Assembly (NCBI GenBank): GCA_963821325.1
Contig: CAWGDC010000001.1
Location: forward strand, 806,001 to 870,000
Length of the DNA stretch: 64,000 nucleotides
From: PALSA-555 sp963821325
Lineage (GTDB): Bacteria; Actinomycetota; Acidimicrobiia; IMCC26256; PALSA-555
Direction of reading: 5' to 3'
The notes beneath the pieces were generated by a model that saw only the letters and a program-made list of their open reading frames with translations, was not told the DNA's origin and did no database searches. The translations under genes were made by a program, and so were the position numbers. Shown here piece by piece: positions 37,618 to 46,184 of the stretch. Within the stretch, counting starts at the first letter, position 1. The number at the start of each line of letters is the position of its first letter.

Positions 37618-37647
37618 ATTCTGACAGATCGACCCGGTGACGGGCAA
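37618..37647 (-). promoter_or_regulatory. Predicted promoter of the ilvL-ilvBN transcript
   Basis: On the minus strand TTGCCC, an 18-nt spacer and CAGAAT, ending 9 nt before the leader-peptide ATG. The -35 is imperfect; the -10 position agrees with the other start-proximal elements in this window. Confidence 0.45.
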
Positions 37648-37692
37648 CCGGCTACCTCGGCGCCGGTCGTCGTGCCCGGCGCGCCGGGCGGG

Positions 37693-38508
37693 TCAGTGCT
37701 GGTGGCGGGGGCACCACCAGGTGCTGCGTCCGCCGACGGTGGCGTGGCGCAGCCGCGTGCCGTCGCGGGGGCATCGGCCGTCGGGGCGGCGTGCGTCCAT
37801 GAGGTCACCGGTGTGCGACCCGCCGCGGCGGCCGAGGGTGCGCAGCGTCGTGCGGACGGCCGCGGCGAGGCGGCGGAGCTCGGGCGCGTCCAGCGACGCG
37901 GCCTCCCGGCGGGGGTCGATCCTCGCGCGCCACAGGATCTCGTCGACGAGGAGGTTGCCGAGTCCGGCGACGTCGCGTTGCTGGAGCAGCGCGGCCTTCA
38001 CCGGCGTGTGGCGGCGAGTCAGCCGGTCGCGCAGTTGCGCGGTGGTGAGGTCGAACACGTCGATTCCGAGGCGGGCCTCGTCGGGGTCGAGCAGCACGGC
38101 GCCGAGCCGCCGCGGGTCGCGCATCGTGAGGGTGCCGCCGTCGGTGAACCGGACGGTGAAGCGGTGCCACGCGGGCGTGTCGCGGTTGCTGGCGAAGCGC
38201 AGCGGGTCGCCGGTCGGCGCGCCGTCGACGAGGACGCGGCCGGTCATGCCGAGGTGGAGCCCGACCGTCGGGCCGGGCACCGGGTCGTCGGCCCGTCCGT
38301 CGGCCGCGCTGGTGTCGAGCAGCAGCAGCTTGCCGTGGCGGCGCGCCGCGACGAAGCGTCGGCCGGGTAGGACAGCGCTGATGACGGTCGGCGTGAGGCC
38401 GCGCTTGAGGTACCAGGCGTCGGGGGCGTCGACGGACGCGATGGTGCGCTCCAGCGCGTGCGCGGCCACGGCGCGGCGGGTGGCCTCGACCTCGAGGATC
38501 TCGGGCAC
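37693..38508 (-). CDS. Fpg/MutM-like DNA glycosylase family protein with altered zinc finger
   Basis: 271 residues. Starts MPEILEVEATRRAV, keeping Pro2 and Glu3; GKLLLLD carries the conserved Lys; VGLHLGMTGRVLV and MRDPRRLGAVLL are family features; the H2TH reads LLQQRDVAGLGNLLVDEILWRA. The terminal zinc finger, normally four Cys, reads CPRD and WCPRHQH, so two Cys positions hold Asp and His. Metal binding may be weakened or of a C-D-C-H type. GTG start 27 nt after ilvD on the same strand. It is a second family member beside nei at 22398, but in a different subgroup. Confidence 0.82.
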   Translation of the reverse strand: MPEILEVEATRRAVAAHALERTIASVDAPDAWYLKRGLTPTVISAVLPGRRFVAARRHGKLLLLDTSAADGRADDPVPGPTVGLHLGMTGRVLVDGAPTGDPLRFASNRDTPAWHRFTVRFTDGGTLTMRDPRRLGAVLLDPDEARLGIDVFDLTTAQLRDRLTRRHTPVKAALLQQRDVAGLGNLLVDEILWRARIDPRREAASLDAPELRRLAAAVRTTLRTLGRRGGSHTGDLMDARRPDGRCPRDGTRLRHATVGGRSTWWCPRHQH

Positions 38509-38535
38509 CCTCGGACGGCTCGGGAGCCCGGCCGG

Positions 38536-40215
38536 TCAGGCGGTGGTGATGGCGCCGCGCTCGGCGCCTTGGGCGAGGCGCGCGTACTTGGCGAGGACGC
38601 CAGTCGTGTAGCGCGGCTCGAGGGGCTTCCAGCCGGCGCGCCGCTCGGCGAGGGTGAGCTCGTCGACGAGCAGGTCGATGGTGTGAGCCGTGGCGTCGAT
38701 GACGATCCGGTCGCCGTCCTCCACGAGCGCGATGGGGCCGGCGTCGACCGCCTCGGGTGCGACGTGGCCGACGCAGAAGCCGTGGGTGCCCCCCGAGAAC
38801 CGGCCATCGGTGACGAGCGCGGCGTCGGCGCCGCGGCCGGCGCCCTTCATCGCGCCGGTGACGGCGAGCATCTCGCGCATGCCGGGGCCGCCCTTCGGGC
38901 CCTCGTAGCGGATGACGACGACGTCGCCCGCATGGATGCGTCCCGAGAGGATGGCGTCCATGGCGAGCTCCTCGCCGTCAAAGACGCGGGCGGGACCCTC
39001 GAATCGGGCGGTGTCGATGCCGGCGACCTTCACGACCCCGCCGTCGGGCGCGAGCGAGCCGCGCAGCACGGCGATGCCACCTTGGGTGTGCAGCGGCGCC
39101 GTGAGGGGGTGCACGACGGACCCGTCCGGGCCGGGTGGGTCCAGAGCGGCGAGGTTCTCGGCGAGGGTGCGGCCGGTGACGGTGAGGCAGTCGCCGTGCA
39201 GGAGCCCGGCGTCGAGCAGCTCGCGCATGACGACCTGCACGCCGCCGACCCGGTCGAGGTCGACCATGTGGTACTCGCCGTGCGGCTTCATGTCCGCGAT
39301 GTGGGGGACACGGGCGCCGACCCGGTTGAAGTCGTCGAGGTCGAGCTCGACCTGCGCCTCGGCGGCGATGGCCAGGAGGTGCAGCACGAGGTTCGTGGAC
39401 CCGCCGAGCGCCATCCCGACCGCGATCGCGTTCTCGAACGCCGGCTTCGTGAGGATCTGACGGGGGCGGATCCCGGCCTCGAGGAGCGCGACGACGGCCC
39501 GGCCGCACTCGAACGCGAAGTCGTCGCGGCGCCGGTCGACGGCCGGTGCCGCCGAGCTGCCGGGCGGCGCCATGCCGAGCGCCTCGGCGGCGGACGCCAT
39601 GGTGTTGGCGGTGAACATCCCGGCGCAGGAGCCCTCGGTGGGGCAGGCGCGCCGCTCGATCTCACCGAGCTCGTTCTCGGTGATCGTCCCGGCGGCGCAC
39701 GCGCCGACGGCCTCGAACACGCTGACGATGTCGAGGCTCTGGTCCTTCCAGTGACCGGGGAGGATCGACCCGCCGTAGAGGAACACCGCGGGGAGGTTGA
39801 GGCGAGCGGCGGCCATGAGCATGCCGGGCAGGCTCTTGTCGCAGCCTGCGAGGGTGACGAGCCCGTCGAGGCGCTCGGCGTGCATCATGCACTCGATCGA
39901 GTCGGCGATGATCTCGCGGCTCACCAGCGAGGCCCGCATCCCTTCGTGCCCCATCGAGATGCCGTCGCTCACCGCGATCGTCATGAACTCGATCGGGAAC
40001 CCGCCGGCGTCGCGCACCCCGTCCTTGGCCCGCTTCGCGAGCCGGTCGAGCGGCAGGTTGCAGGGCGTCACCTCGTTCCAGCTCGACGCCACCCCGATCT
40101 GGGGCTTGCCCCAGTCGGCGTCGGTCATACCGATGGCCCGCAGCATGGCGCGGGCCGGTGCGCGCTCCATACCGTCGGTGACCTCGAAACTGCGCGGCTT
40201 CAACGGCTCGCTCAT
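38536..40215 (-). CDS. ilvD: Dihydroxy-acid dehydratase
   Basis: Iron-sulfur enzyme for the third step of Val/Ile synthesis (dehydration of dihydroxy acids to 2-oxo acids). 559 residues, usual length. Cluster cysteines in ASSWNEVTPCNLPL, LAGCDKSLPGMLMA and PTEGSCAGMFTANTM; substrate region TDGRFSGGTHGFCVGHVAPEA. The ATG at 40215 follows TACGCT by 7 nt. With ilvB, ilvN and ilvC it covers the common part of the pathway within 12 kb; the aminotransferase is not in the window. Confidence 0.97.
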   Translation of the reverse strand: MSEPLKPRSFEVTDGMERAPARAMLRAIGMTDADWGKPQIGVASSWNEVTPCNLPLDRLAKRAKDGVRDAGGFPIEFMTIAVSDGISMGHEGMRASLVSREIIADSIECMMHAERLDGLVTLAGCDKSLPGMLMAAARLNLPAVFLYGGSILPGHWKDQSLDIVSVFEAVGACAAGTITENELGEIERRACPTEGSCAGMFTANTMASAAEALGMAPPGSSAAPAVDRRRDDFAFECGRAVVALLEAGIRPRQILTKPAFENAIAVGMALGGSTNLVLHLLAIAAEAQVELDLDDFNRVGARVPHIADMKPHGEYHMVDLDRVGGVQVVMRELLDAGLLHGDCLTVTGRTLAENLAALDPPGPDGSVVHPLTAPLHTQGGIAVLRGSLAPDGGVVKVAGIDTARFEGPARVFDGEELAMDAILSGRIHAGDVVVIRYEGPKGGPGMREMLAVTGAMKGAGRGADAALVTDGRFSGGTHGFCVGHVAPEAVDAGPIALVEDGDRIVIDATAHTIDLLVDELTLAERRAGWKPLEPRYTTGVLAKYARLAQGAERGAITTA

Positions 40216-40222
40216 GCACGCC

Positions 40223-40228
40223 AGCGTA
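40223..40228 (-). promoter_or_regulatory. -10-like TACGCT before ilvD
   Basis: On the minus strand TACGCT ends 7 nt before the ATG at 40215: leaderless spacing. It faces a second start-proximal element (40251-40256) of the divergent gene only 22 bp away. Confidence 0.45.
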
Positions 40229-40250
40229 CCGGGGACGGTGCCGCCGCCCG

Positions 40251-40256
40251 TATGCT
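40251..40256 (+). promoter_or_regulatory. -10-like TATGCT before the BNR-repeat gene
   Basis: TATGCT ends 8 nt before the GTG at 40265. Together with the ilvD element it makes a compact divergent promoter in a 49-bp gap. Confidence 0.45.
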
Positions 40257-40264
40257 CGATTCTC

Positions 40265-41192
40265 GTGACCGTGCTGGTCGGGACGCTCGACGGCCTCTTC
40301 GCGATCGACGGCGACGCCGACCCGCGTCGCCTGCTCCCGGGTCGGGTGCGGTCGCTCCGGTCGGCCGGCGCGCACGACGTGTGGGGGATCGTCGACGATC
40401 GGACGCTCGGCCGCCGCGGCGCGGACGGGGCCTGGGCGGTGACCCCGGTCCCGGTGGACACCGACCTCACGACGCTGGTGCCCACCACGCACGGGGTGCT
40501 GGTGGGCACGGCCGACGCTCGGCTGGCGCGGGTCGACGGCGCGACGGTCGTCCCACTGGACGGCTTTGCCTCGGTCGCCGGACGGGACACGTGGCACGCG
40601 GTCGGGAGCGCGGTGCCGTACGTCCGGTCGATCACCGTCACCGCCGACGGCCGGGCCGTGCTCGCGTCCGTGCACGTCGGCGGGATCCCGCGCTCCACCG
40701 ACGGTGGGGCGACGTGGGAGCCGACCCTCGACGTCGAGGACGACGTCCACGAGGTCTGCGCCCACCCGCACGACGCGTCGCTCGTCGTCGCCGCCGCGGC
40801 CGTGGGGCTCGCCGAGAGTCGTGATGGCGGCGCGACCTGGACGGTCGCGCCGCGGACCGGGCTGCACGCCACCTATCTGCCGCGCCGCGGCGTTTGCCGG
40901 CGACACCGTCGTGGTCGGCGCGTCCGATGGGCCGTGGGGCCGGGAGGCGGCCCTCTACCGCCGGGCGGTCGGCGGCGGCGGGTTCGAGCGCTGCGGCGGC
41001 GGCCTCCCCACCTGGCTGCCGGCGCTCGTCGACACCGGCGCCCTGACGGCGCACGGGTCGCTCGTCGTGGCCGGCGCCGGCGACACCGTGTTCGTCAGCG
41101 AGGACGGGGCCCGGACCTGGCGGGTGGCGGCCGACGGCCTGCCGCCGGTGCGCGCCGTGGCGCTGACCGACTTCGCGGTGGGGTCGCCGTGA
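40265..41192 (+). CDS. BNR-repeat (sialidase/Ycf48-like) beta-propeller protein, frame shift
   Basis: About 309 residues after correction. Repeats of the Asp-box type: RSTDGGATWEPTLD, ESRDGGATWTVAPR and, in the second frame, VSEDGARTWRVAADGLP. One extra base at about 40890 moves from LHATYLPR to AAAFAGDTVVVGASDG. No signal peptide is evident; the N-terminus TVLVGTLDGLFAIDGD is already a propeller strand. Such WD40/YVTN-BNR proteins are common and mostly uncharacterised. The GTG at 40265 suits the promoter spacing. Confidence 0.75.
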
Positions 41193-41274
41193 CCCGCGGC
41201 CGAAGGCTGGGCGCTGACCCGTACGCTTCACCGGACCGTCTCGCCGCCGGACGCGACCGGCTGCTCAGAGCGCC

Positions 41275-42422
41275 ATGACGACCACGCCCACCTCGCCCCG
41301 GATCGTCGCGGCGGTGGGTCGCGCGGTCGCCGAGCACACCTTCGCCCGGCACGGCGCCACCGGCAGCGAGCGGCTGCGCTGGTTCGTCGACGGCCTCGCC
41401 GCCGCGCTCACCACGGCGGGCTACGAGCAGCGCGACACGGCGGGGCCCGACGTGCAGGTCGTCTTGCACACCGTCGACCTCGACCGGCCCCGCCCCTACC
41501 GTCGCCGGCACGCGCCGACGTTCGTCGTGGCGATCGCCGCGGTGCCCGGTCGTCCGGACGACGTGCTGCGCGTCGGCTACCCGGTGCTCGTCCGCGCCCT
41601 CGCGAACGTCGTGGTGCTGGTGAGCGACGAGCCGGCCGCGCACTTCGTCACCCTCGAGCAGGGCACGAGCACGGTGGACGGCGGTGACGCCACCTTCTTC
41701 ACCCGGGTGGCCGAGCAGCTCGCGCCGTTGGCGTCGTCGCGGCTGGTGATCGCCAACGAGTTCCGTCCCGACCTCGAGCCCGGGCTGCGCGCCGGTGACG
41801 AGCAGACCCGCCAGATCGGCCACGCGGCGCGCGGCTCGGCGCGCTGCACCTGCTCCCGAACCCGTTCCCGATCGAGGAGCTGCTCTCCGAGCGGGACCTG
41901 CGCCACGTGAAGCTGCTCTACGGGATCGGGGGGCTCAGCTACGGGAACCTCAGCGCCCGCCGCCAACCGCCGACGGATTCGGGCTACGGGCCCGAGTTCT
42001 GGATGAGCGCGAGCGGGGTCGACAAGGCGCACCTGCACGAGGTCGGCCGCGACGTGCTCCTGGTACGCGGCTACGACCCGGCGCGCGACGCCATGATCCT
42101 GGCGGTGCCGCCCCACATCACGCCGAATCGGGTGTCGGTCGACGCGATCGAGCACTGGATGATCTACCGGGAGCATCCCGACGTCGGCGCGATCGTGCAC
42201 GTGCACGCGTGGATCGACGGGACCCCGGCGACCGAGATCCCGTATCCGTGCGGGACGCTCGAGCTGGCCGACGCGGTCGCCGGGCTGGTCCGTCAGGCGC
42301 CGGACCCGACGCGGGCGGTGGTCGGGCAGCGCCGCCACGGCCTCACGATCACCGGTCACGACCTCGACGACATCTTCGAGCGCCTCGACGGCCGGATCGT
42401 GCCGCAGGTGCCGATGGACTGA
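41275..42422 (+). CDS. Class II aldolase/adducin-family protein with N-terminal extension, frame shift
   Basis: About 382 residues. Residues 1-190 form a domain not recognised (HTFARHGATGSERLRWFVDG, PTFVVAIAAVPGRPDDVLRVG). Near 41840 one base is missing; the second frame reads LHLLPNPFPIEELLSERDLRH then GIGGLSYGNLSAR and FWMSASGVDKAHL, a class II aldolase pattern with metal-ligand His in AIVHVHAWIDG. The extension shows no known motif. The two halves could be separate genes, but only one start is evident and the junction keeps the coding bias. It stands alone between the propeller and gatB. Confidence 0.7.
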
Positions 42423-42442
42423 CGGGCGACGGGCAGGCCCGT

Positions 42443-43900
42443 TCAGCCGAGCTGGTCTTCGAGGAGGCGGCGCAGCACCTGCGGGTTGCCCTGGTTGGAC
42501 GTGGCCTTGACTGCCTGGCCGGTGAGGAACCCGATCTTCTTCTTGCGGACCTTGTCGTCCCCCGCCCGGTAGTCGGCGGCGACGTCGGGGTTGGCGGCGA
42601 GGACCTCGGCGACGACGCGGGCGAGCTCGGTCTCGTCGCTGACCTGGGCGAGCCCCCGCGCCGCGACGACGTCGTGGGGTGCCGCGCCGGTCCGCAGCCC
42701 CTCGACGAGCACCTCTCGGGCCTGGTTGCGGGACAGGGTGCCGTCGGCGACGAGCGCCACGAGCTCGGCGAGCCCGTCGGGTCCCAAGGCGAGCTCGGCG
42801 GGGGTGACGCCGGTGTCGCGGAGCCAGGCGAGCACCTCGCCGGTGCTCCAGTGCGTCACGTCGCGTGCGGTCCCGCCGTGAAGCCCCGCGACGGCCGCCT
42901 CGGCGTAGTCGGCGAGGCCCTCGACGTCGAGGAGCACCCGGGCGTCGGCGTCGCTGATCCCCCACGCGTCCATGAGGCGGGACCGGCGCGCGGACGGCAG
43001 CTCGGGCAGCGCCGCGGCGATCTGCTCCCGCATCGCGGCGTCGGGTGCCACCGGCACCAGGTCCGGCTCGGGGAAGTAGCGGTAGTCGCTGCTCCCCTCC
43101 TTGGTGCGCATCCCGTGGGTGCGGCCCTCGACCTCGTCCCAGTGGCGGGTCTCCTGCACGATCCGCTCCCCGCGCTCGAGGCACTCGACCTGCCGGGCGA
43201 TCTCGTAGTCGATCGCGCGACCGACGGAGCGCAGGGAGTTCATGTTCTTCACCTCGACCTTGGTGCCGAACTCGGCGGACCCCGCGGCGCGGACCGACAC
43301 GTTGGCGTCGACGCGCAGCGACCCCTCCTCCATCTTCACGTCGGAGATGCCGAGGGCGCGCAGCACGCCGCGCAGCTCGGTCACGTAGGCCCGGGCCTGG
43401 TCGGCCGAGCGGAGGTCGGGGCGGCTCACGATCTCCATGAGCGGCACCCCGGCCCGGTTGTAGTCGACGAGCGAGTGGTCGGCCTCGTGGATGCGGCCCC
43501 CGCCGCCGACGTGAATGGTCTTGCCCGTGTCCTCCTCGAGATGGGCCCGCTCGATCCCGATCTCGGTGCCGTCCACGTCGAGGCGGCCGTCGGCAAGGAT
43601 CGGCTCCTCGTACTGGCTGATCTGGAAGTCCTTCGGCATGTCCGGATAGAAGTAGTTCTTCCGCGCGAACAGCGACTGCTCCGGCACCCGGAAGCGGAGC
43701 GCCGACGCGAACCGAAGCGCGCAGTCGACCGCGGCCGCGTTGAGGACGGGCAGGGACCCGGGCAGGCCGAGGCACACCGGGCAGACGTTGGTGTTCGGCT
43801 CGGCACCGAACTCGTTCGCGCAGCCGCAGAACAGCTTCGTGGCCGTGCTCAGCTCGGTGTGCACCTCCAGCCCGATGACCGGCTCGTACTCGACGGTCAC
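42443..43900 (-). CDS. gatB: Aspartyl/glutamyl-tRNA amidotransferase subunit B
   Basis: Kinase/transamidase subunit of GatCAB, which converts Glu-tRNA(Gln) and Asp-tRNA(Asn) to the amides. 485 residues. Opening YEPVIGLEVHTELST; zinc-site cysteines in LFCGCANEFG and NVCPVCLGLPGSLP; ARKNYFYPDMPKDFQISQYE; VKNMNSLRSV; the C-terminal YqeY-like region ends RKKKIGFLTGQAVK. GTG start overlaps the gatA stop by 4 bp. Confidence 0.97.
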   Translation of the reverse strand: MTVEYEPVIGLEVHTELSTATKLFCGCANEFGAEPNTNVCPVCLGLPGSLPVLNAAAVDCALRFASALRFRVPEQSLFARKNYFYPDMPKDFQISQYEEPILADGRLDVDGTEIGIERAHLEEDTGKTIHVGGGGRIHEADHSLVDYNRAGVPLMEIVSRPDLRSADQARAYVTELRGVLRALGISDVKMEEGSLRVDANVSVRAAGSAEFGTKVEVKNMNSLRSVGRAIDYEIARQVECLERGERIVQETRHWDEVEGRTHGMRTKEGSSDYRYFPEPDLVPVAPDAAMREQIAAALPELPSARRSRLMDAWGISDADARVLLDVEGLADYAEAAVAGLHGGTARDVTHWSTGEVLAWLRDTGVTPAELALGPDGLAELVALVADGTLSRNQAREVLVEGLRTGAAPHDVVAARGLAQVSDETELARVVAEVLAANPDVAADYRAGDDKVRKKKIGFLTGQAVKATSNQGNPQVLRRLLEDQLG

Positions 43901-45318
43901 GGCGCCGCCGCCTCGAGCACCGCGCCGACCCGGAACAGCGTCGCCTCGCCGAGGCTGGGAGCCATGACCTGCACGCCGATCGGCAGCCCGTCCTCGCCGG
44001 CGCCGAACGGGAGGCTCAACGCCGGGTGGCCCGCCAGGCTCGCCGGGACGGTGCACACGTCCGAGAGGTACATGGCGAGCGGGTCGGCGGTGCGGGCGCC
44101 GAGGGGGAACGCCACCGTCGGCGAGGTCGGCGACAGCAGCACGTCGCAGCGCTCGTAGACCTGGGCGAAGTCGCGGATGATCAGCGTGCGCACCTGCTGG
44201 GCGCGCCGGTAGTAGGCGTCGTAGTAGCCGGCCGAGAGGGCGTAGGTGCCGAGCATGATGCGACGCTTCACCTCGGCCCCGAACCCGGCGGCGCGGGTTC
44301 GGCGGTTCATCGCCGCGACGTCGGGCGCGTCGACGCGCAGCCCGTAGCGCACGCCGTCGTAGCGGGCGAGGTTGGACGACGCCTCGGCCGGCGCGATGAG
44401 GTAGTAGGCGGACAGCCCGAACCGGGCGTTCGGCGTCGACACCCGCTCGACGTGCGCCCCCGCCTGCTCGAGCGCCGCGCCGGCCGCGTCGACGGCGGCG
44501 CGCACGGCGGGTTGCACCCCGTCGGCGTCGGTCAGGTCCTCGACGATTCCGATCCGGAGACCCGCGACACCCTCGGTCAGTGCAGGGGTCGTCGGGGCGC
44601 GGCCGTCGCGGATGCTTGTCGAGTCGCACGGGTCGTGGCCGGCGATGACGTCGAAGAGCAGCGCGGCGTCCGCGACGTGCGCCGCGAACGGCCCGATCTG
44701 GTCCAGGGAGCTGGCGAAGGCGACAAGCCCGTAGCGTGACACCGTCCCGTACGTCGGCTTCAGACCCACCACCCCGCAGAGCGCGGCGGGCTGGCGGATC
44801 GAGCCGCCGGTGTCCGACCCGAGCGCCAGCGTCGCGAACCCGGCCGCCACCGACGCGGCGGAGCCGCCGCTGGATCCGCCCGGCACCCGCGTCAGGTCGC
44901 GCGGGTTGTGGGTGGGACCGAACGCCGAGTTCTCGGTCGAGGACCCCATCGCGAACTCGTCGAGGTTGGTCTTGCCGACCGCGACGGCGCCGGCCGCCGC
45001 GACCCGCTGCGCGACGGTGGCGGTGTAGGGGGGACGCCACCCGTCGAGGATCCGCGACCCGCACGTCGTGGGCACCCCACGGGTGCACAGGTTGTCCTTC
45101 AACGCGATCGGCACGCCGGCGAGCGGCCCCGGGTCGGCGCCGCCCGCCACGGTGGCGTCGACCGCGTCGGCGGCGGCGCGCGCCTCGTCGCCGAGCACGA
45201 GCGTGAAGGCGTGCACGTCGGGCTCCCGCGCGTCGATCACCGCGAGGTGCTCCTCGACGACGTCGCGGGCGCGACGCTCGCCGGTCCGCACCGACCGGGC
45301 GACGTCGACGACGGTCAC
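43897..45318 (-). CDS. gatA: Aspartyl/glutamyl-tRNA amidotransferase subunit A
   Basis: Glutaminase subunit of GatCAB; 473 residues, amidase-signature family. Catalytic Lys in PIALKDNLCTRG, Ser-cisSer in VPGGSSGGSAASVAAG, and DTGGSIRQPAALCG. The KTNLDEFAMGSSTENSAFG stretch is specific to GatA. GTG start overlapping gatC by 4 bp, so the operon order is gatC-gatA-gatB. Its presence implies indirect amidation for Gln- and/or Asn-tRNA. Confidence 0.97.
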   Translation of the reverse strand: MTVVDVARSVRTGERRARDVVEEHLAVIDAREPDVHAFTLVLGDEARAAADAVDATVAGGADPGPLAGVPIALKDNLCTRGVPTTCGSRILDGWRPPYTATVAQRVAAAGAVAVGKTNLDEFAMGSSTENSAFGPTHNPRDLTRVPGGSSGGSAASVAAGFATLALGSDTGGSIRQPAALCGVVGLKPTYGTVSRYGLVAFASSLDQIGPFAAHVADAALLFDVIAGHDPCDSTSIRDGRAPTTPALTEGVAGLRIGIVEDLTDADGVQPAVRAAVDAAGAALEQAGAHVERVSTPNARFGLSAYYLIAPAEASSNLARYDGVRYGLRVDAPDVAAMNRRTRAAGFGAEVKRRIMLGTYALSAGYYDAYYRRAQQVRTLIIRDFAQVYERCDVLLSPTSPTVAFPLGARTADPLAMYLSDVCTVPASLAGHPALSLPFGAGEDGLPIGVQVMAPSLGEATLFRVGAVLEAAAP

Positions 45319-45614
45319 GGCGCGTCGAGGATCCGCGGGACCCGGAACCGATTGTCCTCGACGGCGGGCGCCGCCGCGAGCACCTCGGCACGCTCGAGGG
45401 AGGGCCGGACCTCGTCGGGACGCAGCACGTTCACGAGCGGGAGCGGGTGTGCGGTCGGCTCGACGCCGTCGAGCGTCAGGCTCGACAGCTCCTCGACGTG
45501 CTCGAGGATGCTGCCGAGCTCGCGGGTGAACCGGTCGAGCTCGTCGTCGGTCAAGTCCAGGCGAGCCAACGCGGCGACGTGCTCGACCTCCGTCCGGCTG
45601 ATCGGCTCCGACAT
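45315..45614 (-). CDS. gatC: Aspartyl/glutamyl-tRNA amidotransferase subunit C
   Basis: 99 residues; small subunit that stabilises the GatA-GatB contact. EVEHVAALARLDLTDDELDRF and the C-terminal LPLVNVLRPDEVRPSL are family hallmarks. The ATG at 45614 is 7 nt from a TAGACT element, so the operon transcript appears leaderless. Confidence 0.96.
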   Translation of the reverse strand: MSEPISRTEVEHVAALARLDLTDDELDRFTRELGSILEHVEELSSLTLDGVEPTAHPLPLVNVLRPDEVRPSLERAEVLAAAPAVEDNRFRVPRILDAP

Positions 45615-45621
45615 CCCGGCG

Positions 45622-45627
45622 AGTCTA
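45622..45627 (-). promoter_or_regulatory. -10-like TAGACT of the gatCAB operon
   Basis: TAGACT on the minus strand ends 7 nt before the gatC ATG; leaderless spacing. Confidence 0.45.
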
Positions 45628-45713
45628 CGAGGTGGGTGTCGCGCGCTCGCCTCGAATCCGATGCCGCTCCGTGCAACGCGGCGGGTCCGGCCGGGCAGTC
45701 GCCGGGTCGACGC

Positions 45714-45719
45714 TACGCT
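45714..45719 (+). promoter_or_regulatory. -10-like TACGCT of the SCP2 gene
   Basis: TACGCT is 25 nt before the GTG at 45745, with a CGGAGG ribosome site between: a leadered transcript. Confidence 0.35.
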
Positions 45720-45744
45720 GCCATCCCGCTGCGACGGAGGCCGC

Positions 45745-46146
45745 GTGACGAAGTACCCGTTCCTCTCGGACGACTGGTTCATGAACGTCGACGAGCTCGT
45801 CACAGCGCACGGCGGCCCCGAATCGACGAGCGCGGCGGACGTCGTCATGAACCTCACCATCACCGACACGCCCTTCGACGGTGAGCGGCGCATGCACCTC
45901 GGCACGACGGCGGGTCGTGGGCACTGGGGTCTCGGCCACGTCGACGGCGCGGACCTGCAGCTCACGACCGACTACGCGACCGCCAAAGAGGTGTTCGTCT
46001 CGGGCGACCCGACGGCCGGGATCCAGGCGTTCATGTCCGGCAAGGTCAAGGTCGCGGGCGACATGGCCAAGCTCCTCGCCGCGCAAGCCGGCGCGCCGGC
46101 CGGCCCCAACGACCTCCAGACCGCCATCCAGGACATCACCGAGTAG
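45745..46146 (+). CDS. SCP2 sterol-carrier-like lipid-binding protein
   Basis: 133 residues, a single SCP2 domain that binds lipids or acyl-CoA. Opening YPFLSDDWFMNVDELV, central RMHLGTTAGRGHWGLGHVDG, and the hallmark FMSGKVKVAGDMAKLLAAQ. The GTG at 45745 has a good ribosome site. It is convergent with an SDR that resembles the dehydrogenase domain of peroxisomal multifunctional enzyme 2, a protein that also carries an SCP2 domain in animals. Confidence 0.9.
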   Translation: MTKYPFLSDDWFMNVDELVTAHGGPESTSAADVVMNLTITDTPFDGERRMHLGTTAGRGHWGLGHVDGADLQLTTDYATAKEVFVSGDPTAGIQAFMSGKVKVAGDMAKLLAAQAGAPAGPNDLQTAIQDITE

Positions 46147-46184
46147 GCGCGCCGCCGGTCGCCCCGCCGAGCGCGGAGGATCGA

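Noticed and set aside
40216..40872. Extension of ilvD about 219 codons upstream
   Set aside because: It would overlap the divergent BNR gene and its promoter; ilvD homology starts at MSEPLKPRSFEVTDGM and the leaderless -10 fits that ATG.
43900..45391. One giant frame joining gatB with upstream sequence
   Set aside because: The upstream part is an out-of-frame shadow of gatA; the GTGA overlap gives the proper gatB start.
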